A stretch of DNA of 64,000 bases from Dipteronia dyeriana (lineage: Eukaryota; Streptophyta; Magnoliopsida; Sapindales; Sapindaceae): positions 5,838,001-5,902,000 of the forward strand of contig CM065296.1 of assembly GCA_032871835.1 (NCBI GenBank), in the 5' to 3' direction. A program made the translations under genes and the position numbers. Below are positions 12,401-23,743 of this stretch, one piece after another (within the stretch, counting starts at the first letter, position 1; each line of letters begins with the position of its first letter). Under the pieces are notes generated by a model that worked only from the letters and a program-made list of their open reading frames with translations, did not search any database and was not told where the DNA came from.

Positions 12401-14198
12401 CAAAAAGTTAGTATTTACAAGCCATACACAATAAGATACCATTTTAGCATATGAAAAATTGCCATCACTTACACTTTCCTAGCCACGGTGTAAGCAAGTG
12501 TCATCCAAGCTCAAATTATTCATGCTCAAAAATCAGAGTATACATGAGCAAAATGGAGGCTACACAGCTCCAACACCATGAATCATAATAGAAAGTTTCA
12601 TCCAACCACTACCCTAAGCAGCTATGGACCTGGCTCAGACAAGTTAAGAAAAAGGGTCATCCCTCATATATATCAGTAGTACAGGAGCATCTACTCCTCA
12701 TTTATCCATCTAGCAAAAATATGTAACAAAATCTACACTAAACTGAACATGGCAGCTAATTGACAACTATTAAGAGACACAACACACAGACATCAGCAAT
12801 TGCAAGTTTGCGGCCAATAAACTAGTAAAAATGGTCTTGCATACCTCTGGGATAAACAATGAGACGGCAATCCCGGTTCCCAATTTGAAATCTCCTGCTC
12901 TTGATGCAAAGCCCTGTAATCTTCCTCTTCTTCAAAAGATCTTTCAACCTCGTGAAATTATCAATTCTCCAAGTGAACTTCCCCATATGTCCATCAGACT
13001 TCCTTGCCCCACCCCCATTCCTCCATCCAATCAATCCCCCATTCTTCGAGAAGCTACTCAACTCCTTGATCACATGAAAGGATGTGCTGAATACCGCAGT
13101 GTCATCCACCAAAAACCCCGAGTCAGCACCAAGAAAATCAGCCATCTTCATATAATCATTCCACCCCAGACTTGTATTATCCCCGCTCTTATTATCAGCC
13201 GCAAACCTACCATATGAGTCTCTGTGCATGTGATTGGACCCTGGCTTTTGATTCAACACTGACATTCTAAACAAACACCAACAACTCCTATCAGATATCA
13301 CCGTCTTCTCCATATCCTTGCTTTCCAAACACATTGACAAATACTCATGCCCGTTAACCGAGCTTTGATACACACTAATCCTCAAATTACACTCTCCGGC
13401 CGGAAAGACCGGGCTCATTATCTTCTGCGTCTTTATCATTTCCTTGAACAAACTAAAATTGTGCACTTTCCAGGTGAATTTCCCACTCAAGACATCAGAC
13501 ACTGGTCCCGCAACCACAGACGAAGAAATCATCGACGGTGATTGTAACTCATTATTATCACGCGTGAAATTAACAGATTCATTCAAAATCAAAATATCGG
13601 CGGTGATTAATACGGAATCGTTATTGAATAAATAACCTAATTTGGGATCGAAAACCGTAGAGGAAGGCGTAAAATCGCACCAACCATGTGATTTCTTCTT
13701 GCTGGAGAACCGGTGCCACGAATCTCGATGTATCGTCTTCGAGTCATCAGACAGGTTAACGATAGCCAACCGGTAGCTGGCGAAGCAGTCCCATTTAGAC
13801 GATGAGGTGCCGCGAGGGTCCATGATTTGGAGATAAATGGAGATGTATCCAGGCAAAGCCTGCGAGTCTCCTTTTGGATACACTAACAGACGACAATCGT
13901 AACCACCTACCTCAAAGTACTTGCTCCATAGTGCCCTAGCTCTGATGCGCGGGAAATTGTGTACCGTCCATCGGCAAACGGCCGAGTACTCTCCACGCCG
14001 ATCGACAGTCACTGTTTCCTGAGCCCCGCCGCTGCCGTCCCTGGCGCCGACGACGGAAAGGTCCTCCACTCCTCCCGCCGCGGCCGAGAACGACTGCGGC
14101 TTATCGGATGATGTGGACGGCTGCGACTGTGATAGTTCGGATAAGGTCGACGACGACGAAGAAGACGACGATACTGCCTCCGATGAGCTCTGCTTCAT
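6421..14198 (-). CDS. TRAF-like protein with four MATH domains and C-terminal coiled coil (At2g25320-like)
   Basis: Ten exons read on the minus strand: 14198-12845, 12223-11750, 11656-11355, 10579-9854, 9771-9493, 9328-9167, 9077-8145, 8047-7832, 7122-6862 and 6771-6421. All junctions are GT-AG and keep phase. The sum is 5058 nt, an exact 1685 residues plus stop, which supports the model. The protein starts with a Ser-rich, probably disordered tail of about 70 residues. Four MATH/TRAF-like domains follow: about 75-206 (CRWTVHNF), 240-378 (FTWKVHNF), 407-530 (FTWRIDNF) and 570-700 (FTWKVENF). An acidic linker, a helical region, and a long charged coiled coil in the last 500 residues come next, then a Pro/His/Asn-rich end. 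MATH domains bind short peptide motifs in partners; multi-MATH plant proteins act as adaptors, some in immune-receptor turnover. Function here is inferred from the family only. No lesion is seen, so this is a working host gene. Confidence 0.93.
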
Positions 14199-14460
14199 TG
14201 CTTTTCCTAGGGTTTTTTTAGGTTATATCTCCCTCTCTCTGTTTTATATATTTGTTTGTGTTCTTTTTTTTCGATCAAATTTTTATTTATTTTTTTATAT
14301 TTATATATATCTGTAGAAATATGGGAGAGAGCAGAGAGGAGAGAGAGAGAGCAGAGAGGAGGCTGATATTATGTGGTGAGAGAGAGAGTGAGTGAGAGAG
14401 AGAATGAGAGAAAAGGAGGTATTCACTCTTGGACATTGAGAGGGCGCATGATAAGTTAAC
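14199..14460 (-). promoter_or_regulatory. 5' UTR and core promoter region of the MATH gene, GA/CT-rich
   Basis: Directly upstream of the Met at 14198 lies a T-rich tract, then a dense GAGA/AGAGAG block at 14320-14420 (CT-rich on the coding strand). Pyrimidine-rich 5' UTRs and GAGA tracts are common at plant gene starts. No precise start site or TATA box can be assigned. Confidence 0.4.
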
Positions 14461-15280
14461 CTGCACTTGCTGAGGAGATGAGAATACACTACAGACGTGA
14501 GTAGAGTACTACTAGAGTGTCGTTTACGTGGGAAACCGTTGGAATTTCGATGTATCTGATGAAAGTTTACACGTGCGTGCGAGCCCACAGAGGAATGGGG
14601 ACTGGATTGAAGAGGTAGATAGAGGTGGGGACCCCACTGGATGTTTATAACATTTTTACTGCACACGATGTCGTCTTGGTTGTCGTCTGGATTTCTATAC
14701 GGCCACGTCAGCTTTACGGAATAATGCCCGTTGTGGGGGCCCATCTTCTGGTGTCCGTTCGAAGATTATTAACTTGATTGGAGAGATGGAAATTTTGATT
14801 AACAACCGATGAATAAAAATATGACGGGGGTTACATCTTGATGTTGTGATTTTGAATAAATTTTTTTGACATTTTTATAACAAAGTGATGGTCATGGACT
14901 CATAGTTTTGAATAAACCATATATTCTTTGATTTTTTTTTTGTGGTTGTCCATTCGAGGAAAGGTATTAGAAGTTGAGACGATTCACATCTATATCAATG
15001 AAAATTATGACATGCATGGTATTTAGGACGTCAATCAGGTCGATCTATGAGGACAGCAAACCTAGTATTTTGTTGGGTATCCAAAAAATTCAATCTATTT
15101 TTTCATCTTTTATAAAATTAGAGTCTTCAAATGGTCCAATATATTACTTCATCGTTTATAAAATTAGAGATCCCAAGTCCAATCTATTTTAAGTTTAAAA
15201 AGAGCTCAACCTCAAACCTTTCTTTACTTTATTTTAATAATGTTCAATTATCTAAATCTAGTTCAATTTAATAAAAATAA
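14461..15280. other. Intergenic DNA upstream of the MATH gene
   Basis: No gene, RNA or repeat that I can recognise. It becomes AT-rich toward 15280, where the target-site duplication of the next transposon starts. Confidence 0.5.
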
Positions 15281-16997
15281 CGGTTAATAGCATCAATGCC
15301 CCTTGAACTTATAGCACGGTAGTAAAGTTGCCATCTGAATTTATTTCTTGACATTAAACCCCCTGAACTTTCATTTATTGGCAATAGCTGACATAATTTA
15401 AACGGACGTCAGGAAAAAATCACACTTACACGCCCTGATTATATGAATAATTGCATTAAAACTGAAAAAATATAATAATATCACACAAACACCCTTTGAC
15501 CTATTTAACTAATGTTCACAAAAATAAAAAATAATAATAGTAATAAAATTTGAAAATTTTATTGTACAAATCCTAAATATTAAATTAAAAACCTTTAATT
15601 ACCTAATTAAGGTTAAAACTGAAAAAAAATCAATGAATAAACTTTTCTTTTCTAGAAATGATTATCATCAACCCTAATCGAAAATTTGTGTGTTTATGAA
15701 ATTTATGTGAATTCAATGGGCTTGTTCACCGGATTAGAAGGAAAATGCAAACTGATGTTCATAGTCTCTCTTCAAGTCTTGAATGCTTATAGTTATTATA
15801 CTTCTATTTTTCGTTTGAATCACATAATTTGTTTCCAAGAATCGTTAATCGATAACATTAGAGGACGACAAATTGTTTGTTTCAAATATATCAATAAATG
15901 AAACAAATCAAAACACACAACACATAAATTTTACATCATCTAGAATCTAAGTATCTAACTGAAGAATCTCGAAATTGACCCAGCAACACAACACCAAACT
16001 AATTACAAAAATCAACAACCCTTTTGCGTCTTGTGAACAAGCCAAACTAATATATATATATATATAAACCATTCACCACACAACCACCCAAACTAATCAA
16101 GCCACCGCCACAAATCCAAAACCCTAATCGTAATCAACTACCCACCAATAGTTCTTCGGTCACCAACAACCACATGATGACAACCACCAACAACGTCGAT
16201 TTGGGGTTCGATTCGGTTTGTTGTGAGAAAGAGAGAGTGATTCGCGAGAGAGAGTGTTCCAGATCGAGATTAGGTTTAGAGAGATAATCATTTGGGTTTA
16301 AAGAGAGGGAGGAACACGATCTGATGATGATAAATTCCAGATCAAGATTGGGTTTGGTGAATGGTGAAAGAGATTTTGAGGGAGATTGAGAAAGAGAACT
16401 GGAGATGAGATCGAGAAAGGAGAGAAACGAGAAGATAGTGTTGAGGAGAGAAGAGAGAGAAAGCTGTAGTTTTTTAAAGTTTATTTAAATATTTATTTAT
16501 TATTGTTATTTTAATTTTCTAATTTAGTTTTATATTAAATGAGTTGTTTAATTTGGTTTTTAATTTATATTAACATTTAATTAATTTAAAATTTAATTAT
16601 TATTTAATTTTTTGATGATAATAATAATAATTATTATTATTTAATTAGTGGGAGAGAGAAATGAAATTTAATTTAAATGCATTTAATATATATATATATA
16701 TATTCAAAAAATTAATTTCTTTTTTTAAAGTACAATTAATATTATTATTATTAATTTTTTTAATTTTTTTGGACATTAGTTAAACAGATCAAAGGGTGTT
16801 TATATGATATTATTATATTTTTCCAGTTTTAATGCAGTTATTCATATAATCAGGGTATGTAAGTGTAATTTTCCTTTGACGTCTGTTTCACTTATTGCCA
16901 ATAAATGAAAGTTCAGGGGGTTTAATGCCAAGAAAAAAAACCATGGGACACTTTGCTACCGCACTATAAGTTCAGAGGGCATTGATGCTATTAACCC
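15281..16997. mobile_element. Non-autonomous MULE, 1.7 kb, with long TIRs and perfect 9-bp TSD
   Basis: The ends are inverted repeats: the left starts (c)ggttaatagcatcaatgcc, and the right end, reverse-complemented, starts gggttaatagcatcaatgcc. Similarity continues inward for over 200 bp with a few mismatches (left about 15281-15530, right about 16770-16997). The element is flanked by an exact 9-bp direct repeat TAAAAATAA at 15272-15280 and 16998-17006. Nine bases is the Mutator-type duplication length. The inside has no transposase frame. It holds AT-rich DNA, a (TA)n tract and a GA-rich block at 16220-16470 that looks like a plant 5' UTR, as in MULEs that carry gene leader pieces. Confidence 0.85.
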
Positions 16998-17261
16998 TAA
17001 AAATAAACATCAAGCCCTAATTGAATTCTTTTTTTGTTGTGAAGAGAGTCCAATTTAATTGCTAACATTTCTTTGTTAACCCAGTTTGACATCGTCTGGG
17101 TCAAAATCGTTGTCTCTCTCTCCGTCGACTAACCTCCTTTCTCATTTTTAGGGCCCTGGTTTTTTTAATCGCTGCCCATTTTTTGGGCCCTGAATTTTGT
17201 TAATATCATAAAATAGCTCAGACCCCAAAATGTCTGGAGACGTCCCTAATGTCAATACTTC
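16998..17261. other. Short spacer between MULE and satellite
   Basis: It starts with the TSD of the 15281 element. It contains two TTTTTAGGGCCCTG-like blocks about 30 bp apart (17145-17195). Nothing else is recognised. Confidence 0.4.
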
Positions 17262-17617
17262 TTACAATATAAGAACTCAATTTTTGTGGTTTCAACAGAT
17301 TTAGTTTGAAACTGAATCCATTGAAATCACCGAAACTCAACATTAAATAGGTTTAAATTGGACTAAGAAAACAAATTTAATGTAAATATAACGAGTAGTA
17401 TGAAAAAATGACAATAATTTTTGCATATGAGAACTTTTTATGGTTTAAACGTATTCGACTTTAAACTGAATCCATCGAAACCGTCGAAACTCGGGTTCTC
17501 ATAATTAAACAATAAAAAATAAAAATAAAATTGGATTAAGAATGCAAGTTTTATGTAAATATAAGCAACAAAATATCAAATGAAACAAAAATGACTATAA
17601 AACTTACATATAATATA
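17262..17617. repeat. ~330-bp palindromic satellite, fragment 1
   Basis: One full unit of the satellite described at 23744-24897. It is made of two related halves, each with the inverted motif based on GGATTCGGTTT...AAACCGAATCC (decayed here) followed by GAAACTCGG and ATGTAAATATAA. The unit is cut at 17617 by the insertion of the element 17618-22443. It continues at 22444. Confidence 0.8.
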
Positions 17618-18073
17618 AATCGTATTTTAGTCCTCACAATTTGCATTAATTTACGTTTAGTCTACAGTTGTTTGGAATTGTAATTTTTAATCATTCTATG
17701 ACAAACCCGTCAAAAGGACAGATTCTATCATGGCAGGCTTGTAAAATGACTCGGTTGCCTCTGATGAATGATGCTCCCTCTGAAAAGACTATAATACCTT
17801 TATAAACAAGAAAATTGAATTTCAAAATAAAATCCCTAAAAAAAATTTATATATATATATACAAATTAAAAATTATAAACAAAAACAAAACAAAAAAATC
17901 CTTAAAACTAGAATTTTAATATAAAAATAATTCATTAATTTTTTTAAGTAGATCTAGGAACGTTCCCAAATCTATGAATATGAAATTTTTTCACTAACAT
18001 ATTTTTAAAACAAAAAAAAAATTAAAGAAAAAACATTCTTTGGATTTCATCACCTTCGTCTTCAATCGGCAAC

Positions 18074-18956
18074 TATTGGATATGGCTCGAATTTCCAATG
18101 GTTACCAAACGGGATTCAACCAATACGGAGACTTCCTAGAGATGTTGGTTACGTTTGGAAGTAGGAGATTGTGTTTGAGGGAGGCTAGAAGATTGAAAAA
18201 ACGGAATAAATGAAATTTGGAAGTTTTCGCGGCGTGGACCGCTGCACAGGAAGCAGGTCGACTCCTGTGAGATCACGCGGCGTAGACCGCAGCCGAGGTA
18301 AATGCACCAACCACGGTATTCTGAGCGGTGGTTGACAGTGACAACCCGCGGTGTAGGGCGTGGGTGGCCAACCGTGACCCGAACCACGGTAATGGCAGAT
18401 TTTGTCCAGATTAGGATTGTTGTAAGAAAATAGGAAATGTGTTTTCTTCTGGAAGTTCTTGTGCTAATCGAAAAAGGAAAGAGTTTGTCTTCATGAAGAA
18501 TAGGAAAGTCATGTACTTAAAAAAGAAGGATTTCTTTTAAACAAGAAGACTTGTTATAAATAGGAAATAATATTTATGTGGAACAAATAATTCTTGTACA
18601 TTTAGGAGTATGATTTCATTTGACTTAAACTCCCTGTAATTCATATAAATAGACCATAATAACTAGGCTATTGGTGGTGAAGCAAATTAACAAATCTAGA
18701 GAGATCTCAAAAGAGCATTGGGTGTAATTGGGTTTGGGGTATTTTAGAGAGTGTGGTTGTAAGAATTTACTACATAGTGGAGATTTCTCTTGTCGTCCTA
18801 ACGGCCGTGGTTTTTTCCCAATTTGGGTTTCCACGTAAATTCTTGTGTTGTGTGTGATTTGATTTATTATCTTCCCTATTATTTATTTCTTTTGTTATTG
18901 TTTGTTTATGTTCTATCCGGTAACGCTTCCGCGTAGTGACGATTTATCCGCCAACA
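18074..18956 (+). repeat. 5' LTR of the Copia-type element
   Basis: It matches 20133-21029 throughout, with scattered substitutions. The first dinucleotide is TA instead of TG. It carries GC-rich CGCGGCGTAGACCGC-like motifs near 18230-18365, and a TATA-like TATAAATAG stretch around 18550 and 18640. Confidence 0.85.
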
Positions 18957-18958
18957 AC

Positions 18959-18970
18959 TGATATCAGAGC
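18959..18970 (+). other. Primer-binding site, tRNA-iMet type
   Basis: TGATATCAGAGC lies two bases after the 5' LTR end. Copia elements usually show TGGTATCAGAGC, complementary to the 3' end of initiator tRNA-Met. One base differs. Confidence 0.7.
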
Positions 18971-19004
18971 CTGGTTGCTTGATAGTGATCTTAACAAACT
19001 GGAT

Positions 19005-19789
19005 ATGGAAAAGTTGAAGAGATTCGATGTCGAGAAGTTCGATGGAAAATTTAACTTTGGCTTATGACAAGTTCAAGTCAAAGAACTGTTAATCCAATAC
19101 AGTTTACACAAGGTGTTGAAGGGCAACTTAACCCCTGCGAACCCTGAAGGCTCTAGAGATTCTAGAAAAGAAACAACTAGTACTATTTTTGGAAAATATG
19201 CGATGAGCGATGAGCGATGATGACTGAGAGGATCTAGATAAGAGGGCTGTAAGTGCGATATGATTGAGCTTAGCCAAGAATGTTCTTACAAATATTCAAT
19301 GAACATATTCAGCAAACGAATTTTGGGAGAAGCTTGAGGAATTGTATCAAGCAAAAACCGTCTGCAATCGATTCTACCTGAAGGAGCAGTTTTGCACGCT
19401 GCAGATGTCTGAAGGTATGAAGATTTTCGATCATTTAGGAGTGCTCAATGGGATAGTTTTTGAACTAGAGTCGATTGGAGTAAAGATTGATGAAGAAGAA
19501 AAAGGATTAAGACTAATCTGGTCCTTTCCACCGTCCTATGCGCACATGAAGCCAATTTTGATGCATGAGAGTTCAACCATATGTTTTGAAGATGTAGCAA
19601 ACAAACTAATCTTTGAGGAACGAAGTCTAAAGAGTGAAGGTAAATCTTTTGATAGCTCTGCTCTTTTTGGTTGATAGGAAGAAAAGAGGTTCCAAGAAGA
19701 AAGACATTTGTTGGGGATGTGGACAGTCTAAACATATAAGTAAGGATTGTCAAAATAAAAAGACAAATGCTGCTAATGGCTTCAAATAG
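19005..19789 (+). pseudogene. Copia gag (UBN2-type) with zinc knuckle, decayed
   Basis: The reading starts at Met 19005 (MEKLKRFDVEKFDGKFNF) and shows the UBN2-type gag region (about 19325-19670, with the FWEKLEELY motif and SFPPSY). A CCHC knuckle CWGCGQSKHISKDC follows near 19710-19752. Stops and frameshifts break it at several places (TGA after FNFGL, and around 19210-19310 and 19675). No pol follows. Confidence 0.75.
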
Positions 19790-20132
19790 GAGGATCTGAC
19801 AATTGTCTCTCTTGAGTAAGATGACTACAGTGCTGCCCTTTAAAGGGGTATAAACATCTACATGGCATGACCACTAGTTGCACAGGCATTGATTAGGCTG
19901 TGATGCAAGGTGTGTGGTGGACAAGGATGTCGTTGGCTGAATGAATTCCCTAGAAGCCTAACATGAGAAGTTGCACCATAATTTTTCAGCAAGTTAAATT
20001 TCGACATGTGCCGGTGAAATCTTAGGATGAGTGTTCCTAAGTGATTATACCTCGTGGTGGGTATGTTGATTCTTGATGATGAAAGTCATAGCTATGGACG
20101 GAGTTTTAGAAATTCTCACCATAAATGAGGAT

Positions 20133-21029
20133 TGTTGGATATGGCTTGAACTTCCAATGGTTACCAAATAGGATTCAACCAATGCGGAGACTTCCTGGAG
20201 GTGGGTTACGTTTGAAAGTAGGAGATTGAGTTTGAGGGAGGCTTGAAGACTGAAAGAACTGAAGAAACGAAATTTGGAAGGTTCCGCAATGTGGACCACA
20301 GTACGAACAAGCGCACAGACCGTGGCACAGGGAGCATGTCGACTTTTGTGAGATCACATGGCGTAGGCGCATGAAATTGCACCAACCGCGGTATCCTAAG
20401 CAGTGGTTGATAGTGACGATCTACTGTGTAGGGCACATGTGACCAACTGCGACCATAACCGCAACAATGATAGAGTTTTCCCAAATCAGGAATGTTGCAC
20501 CAAAATAGGAAAGGTTTTTTCTTCTTGAAGTTCTTGTGCTAATCGGAAAAAGAAAGAGTTTGTTTTCATGAAGAATAGGAAAGTCCTGTACTTAAAAGAA
20601 AATGATTTCTTTCAAATAAAAAGACTTGTCATAAATAGAAAATAATATATATATGGAACAAGTAATTCTTGTACGTTTAGGAGTATGATTTCCTTTGAAT
20701 TAAACTCCTTGTAATTCATATAAATAGACCATAATAGCTAGGCTATTGGTGGTGGAGCAAATTAGCAAATCTAGAGAGATCTCAAGAGAGCATTGGGTGT
20801 AATTGGATTTTGGGGTATTTCAGAGAGCGGTTGTAAAAATTTATTACTTAGTGGAACTTTCTCTTGTCGTCCTGACGGCCATGGTTTTTTTCCAATTTGG
20901 GTTTCCACGTAAATTCTTGTGTTGTATATGATTGGATTTATTCTTTTCCTTCTTATTTATTTCTTTTGCTATTGTTTGTTTTTGTTCTATCCGGTAACGA
21001 TTCGCGTAGTGACGATTTATCCGCCAACA
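20133..21029 (+). repeat. 3' LTR of the Copia-type element
   Basis: Second copy of the LTR, starting TGTTGGATATGG and ending CCGCCAACA. The preceding bases ATAAATGAGGAT form a weak polypurine tract. Confidence 0.85.
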
Positions 21030-21497
21030 ATAGCAACATCAATCCTAACTTCTCCAGCATCATCATCAATTAAAGAAAAATAAAATTAGATTTTAACAGA
21101 TCCAACCCCAACATAGAAAAATCAAACCCACAACATCATCAAAATCCATAAAAACAAAAAACAAAAAACAATTTCTAACATAAATTCCACAGCATCCATC
21201 TCTAAGACCCATATTCCAAGAACCAACATCATCAAAATCATCAACACCAAACCGACAACAAAAAACCGAAAAATAAAATAAAATAAAAATCAAAAAACCC
21301 AATTCCAACACCAAACCACCATAATCGTCTCTAACGTCAATCAAATAAACACCACACTAACACCAAACCCTCAAACACATACCCAGAACTCCACACCAAC
21401 ACCAAACACATACCTAGAACATAACACAACCACCCATTCACCAAACACCACCGATTCACCACGCATAAAACATCCACCAAAAACCCAACCCATAAAA

Positions 21498-21536
<39 letters not shown>

Positions 21537-21783
21537 AAATAAATCGACCCGTACCGAAAACCTTACCGGTGCTTTAATAAGAGAGAAATTTATAGAAGAT
21601 AGATTTTTATTTTGAATAGGGTTCAACAAGAGAGAGTGACAGCGAAAAAGAATATCTGGTTACGGCGGTGAGGCCAAGAAGAAGATCTGGTGACGGCAGC
21701 CCCTAACCAATGAGGTCTAGAAGAGAGAGACGGATTGACGAGAGAAAGATCACAAAAGAGAGAGAAAGTGCTGAGAGGGTTGA

Positions 21784-22097
21784 GATCATCTCCAATCCAT
21801 TGCACCATTTTATTGTAACTTTACAATAAATTGCAGCAATTTACACACCAATTTTTTTCCCATCTCTAACTCATTACACCAAATTTTACTGGAAAAAAAA
21901 TATTCTTATAAATATTATCTTTAAACCAATCAAAAAAATGAAACAGTTAAAAAAACGCAAGAGCTGTGCTAGATCCATAAGTGCGTTAGATTTGGCACAA
22001 CTCCAGCTCTTGCAACAAAGTAGAGCTGGAGATTGGCGCCCAGTTGGAGAGGAAGACCTATAGCAAATTAGAGTTTGGCGCTCCCATTAGAGATGCC
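21784..22097. mobile_element. Harbinger-like MITE with TGA target duplication
   Basis: The ends GATCATCTCCAATCC and (reverse complement) GGCATCTCTAATGGG form imperfect terminal inverted repeats. They are flanked by TGA at 21781-21783 and 22098-22100. A 314-bp length, 3-bp duplication and GRCATCTCYAAT ends fit PIF/Harbinger MITEs, although their usual duplication is TWA. Confidence 0.55.
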
Positions 22098-22443
22098 TGA
22101 GAAAGTTGAAAGAGGGAGAGTGTTGGAGAGATTTTTTATTTTATTTTATTTTTTGATTATAATAATTATTAGTTAATTTAATAATATTTATTTGTTTTTT
22201 AAAAATTAATTTATAAATTACTATTATACCCTTTGGTTATATAAGTTTCTAGAACATCTAATGTTATTTTACCTTTTTACCCTTGTTGACCCTCTTTGAC
22301 TTGACGGAACCCTAACAAAATTAGACGGTAGATACTAAAATAAGTATTTTCAGAGAAAGGATGGGCTAAAATTTACAATACCAAAACAACGTGGACTAAA
22401 CGCATATTAAGGTAAACTACAATGACTAAAATACGGTTTTTCC

Positions 22444-22788
22444 TATAACATAATAAATCAATTTATGTGGTTACGACGGATTCGGTTTCAAACCGAATCT
22501 ATCAAAATCACAGAAACTCGACTTTTAATGGGTTTAAACTGGGTTGAGAACACAAATTTAATGTAAATATAACGAGTAACACGAAAAAATGACAATAATT
22601 TTTGCATATGAGAACTTTTTTTGTGTGATTTCAATGGATCCGGTTCAAACCAAATACGTCGAAACTCGGGTTCTCATAATTAAGCAACAAAAAATGAGTA
22701 TAAAATCGGATGAAGAATGGAAGTTTAATGTAAAGATAAGCAACAAAAAAGATCAAATGGAAAAATGACTACAGAACCTGTTTATAAT
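22444..22788. repeat. ~330-bp palindromic satellite, fragment 2
   Basis: One unit between the MULE-like insertion and the hAT-like insertion. It holds the inverted motif at about 22479-22507, then the second half from about 22620. It is the direct continuation of fragment 1. Confidence 0.85.
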
Positions 22789-23743
22789 CATTGTTCTAGT
22801 AAACGTTGGACGCTTGTCGAGCGGTAGACCAGTGCCTAGCGCTTAGACGGTTGATTTTTTTTTTTGTATTTTATTTTGTCTACCTATAAAACATTAAAAC
22901 CAATAATAAAATTCATATTATGACGAAATCCAAACAAAATCACCAACATAAATTCCCTTTTTTGTTTTTATGTCTTGTACCTGTTTAATATAGTTTTACA
23001 TTTTGTTGTATATTTTAGATTTTTACTTTGAGAGTGGGTGTCTTTTGTTATTTTACAAATGTAATTTTTTAATAGTCAAAAAACTTTATTCTTTCTTCTC
23101 TCTTTCATAGTTTCACGCCTTCTTTTCTCATTCTCTTTCACGCCTCCACCATTTTCTCTCGTTTCAAGCTTTATCACTCCTCCATTAAAACTTGTTTTTG
23201 AGATATTTTTCATTAAATCTTTGTGGGTTTTATCTGTCAACAATACTCAAATCTAATTCAGTAATTTATGTGTTGATTTTGTTTATACTTTCTGATTTTT
23301 CTCCATTGATTTAATTCGTAAGAACTCCATTAAATCTCAGTGCCATTTTACCGGTTTTAGTGGACCGTTACAGTGGTCGGCGACTGGCAGAGGTTAGATT
23401 TGAGGTTTGATTTTGGGTTTGACTTTGGGTTTTGGTTTAGGGTTTTTCGGTTTTCATGATCTGGGACTGGGAATGAATTGCTAGTGGTGAGAAATGACAA
23501 ACGAGAATGGCAGTTTGGTGAATTTCAAGGCACAAACGTTTGTTGAACCCTTTTTTTTATAAAAAAAACTGGCTAGGCGGGTCAATGATTTTGACCCCGC
23601 CTAGCTTGAGTAATGACTAAAAAATCGGTTGACCGTTGACTTTTTTGTTGATCGATTTTTTTTTGGCCGAATTTAGTTGACTCGGAATGTTTGGGCACCG
23701 CACAATGCCTAGGCGCCCGCCTAAACCGTTTTTTCGAACACTG
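22789..23743. mobile_element. hAT-like non-autonomous element inside the satellite
   Basis: The element begins CATTGTTCTAGTAAACG and ends, reverse-complemented, CAGTGTTCGAAAAAACGG. Subterminal GCCTAGGCGC-type sequences occur on both sides. The flanks are satellite DNA. The 8 bp on each side, TTTATAAT and CTCATAAT, agree at six positions, consistent with a hAT-type 8-bp duplication. No transposase is present in its 955 bp. A CT-rich block near 23090-23170 looks like a leader sequence. Confidence 0.65.

Larger units (their letters stand above)
18074..21029 (+). mobile_element. Ty1/Copia-type LTR element, internally deleted (gag only)
   Basis: Two direct repeats of almost 0.9 kb (18074-18956 and 20133-21029) start T(G/A)TTGGATATGGCT and end ATCCGCCAACA. 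Between them lies only 1.18 kb. It holds a tRNA-iMet-like primer site (18959-18970), a decayed gag with a CCHC knuckle, and a pre-LTR segment ending AAATGAGGAT. Protease, integrase, RT and RNase H are absent, so this is a non-autonomous or deleted copy. A 5-bp duplication is not clean: GCAAC ends at 18073 and occurs again 3 bases after the right LTR. Confidence 0.82.
17618..22443. mobile_element. MULE-like non-autonomous element interrupting the satellite, carrying nested insertions
   Basis: Left end AATCGTATTTTAGTCC and right end reverse-complement GGAAAAACCGTATTTTAGTC are inverted repeats, with similarity continuing to about 17700 and 22330 (for example GCGTTTAGTCCAC against ACGTTTAGTCTAC). 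The flanks are satellite sequence on both sides. A near 9-bp duplication is present: TATAATATA at 17609-17617 and TATAACATA at 22444-22452 (8 of 9). The left tip seems to have lost a few bases. Its interior carries a Copia-type element (18074-21029) and a MITE (21784-22097), plus a GA-rich leader-like block near 21600-21780. No transposase frame is seen. Confidence 0.7.

Noticed and set aside
14320..14430. CRISPR or regulatory array
   Set aside because: Plain GA microsatellite in a plant 5' region.
18050..21035. Clean 5-bp target duplication (GCAAC) of the Copia element
   Set aside because: The right copy is separated from the LTR end by three bases, so it may be chance.
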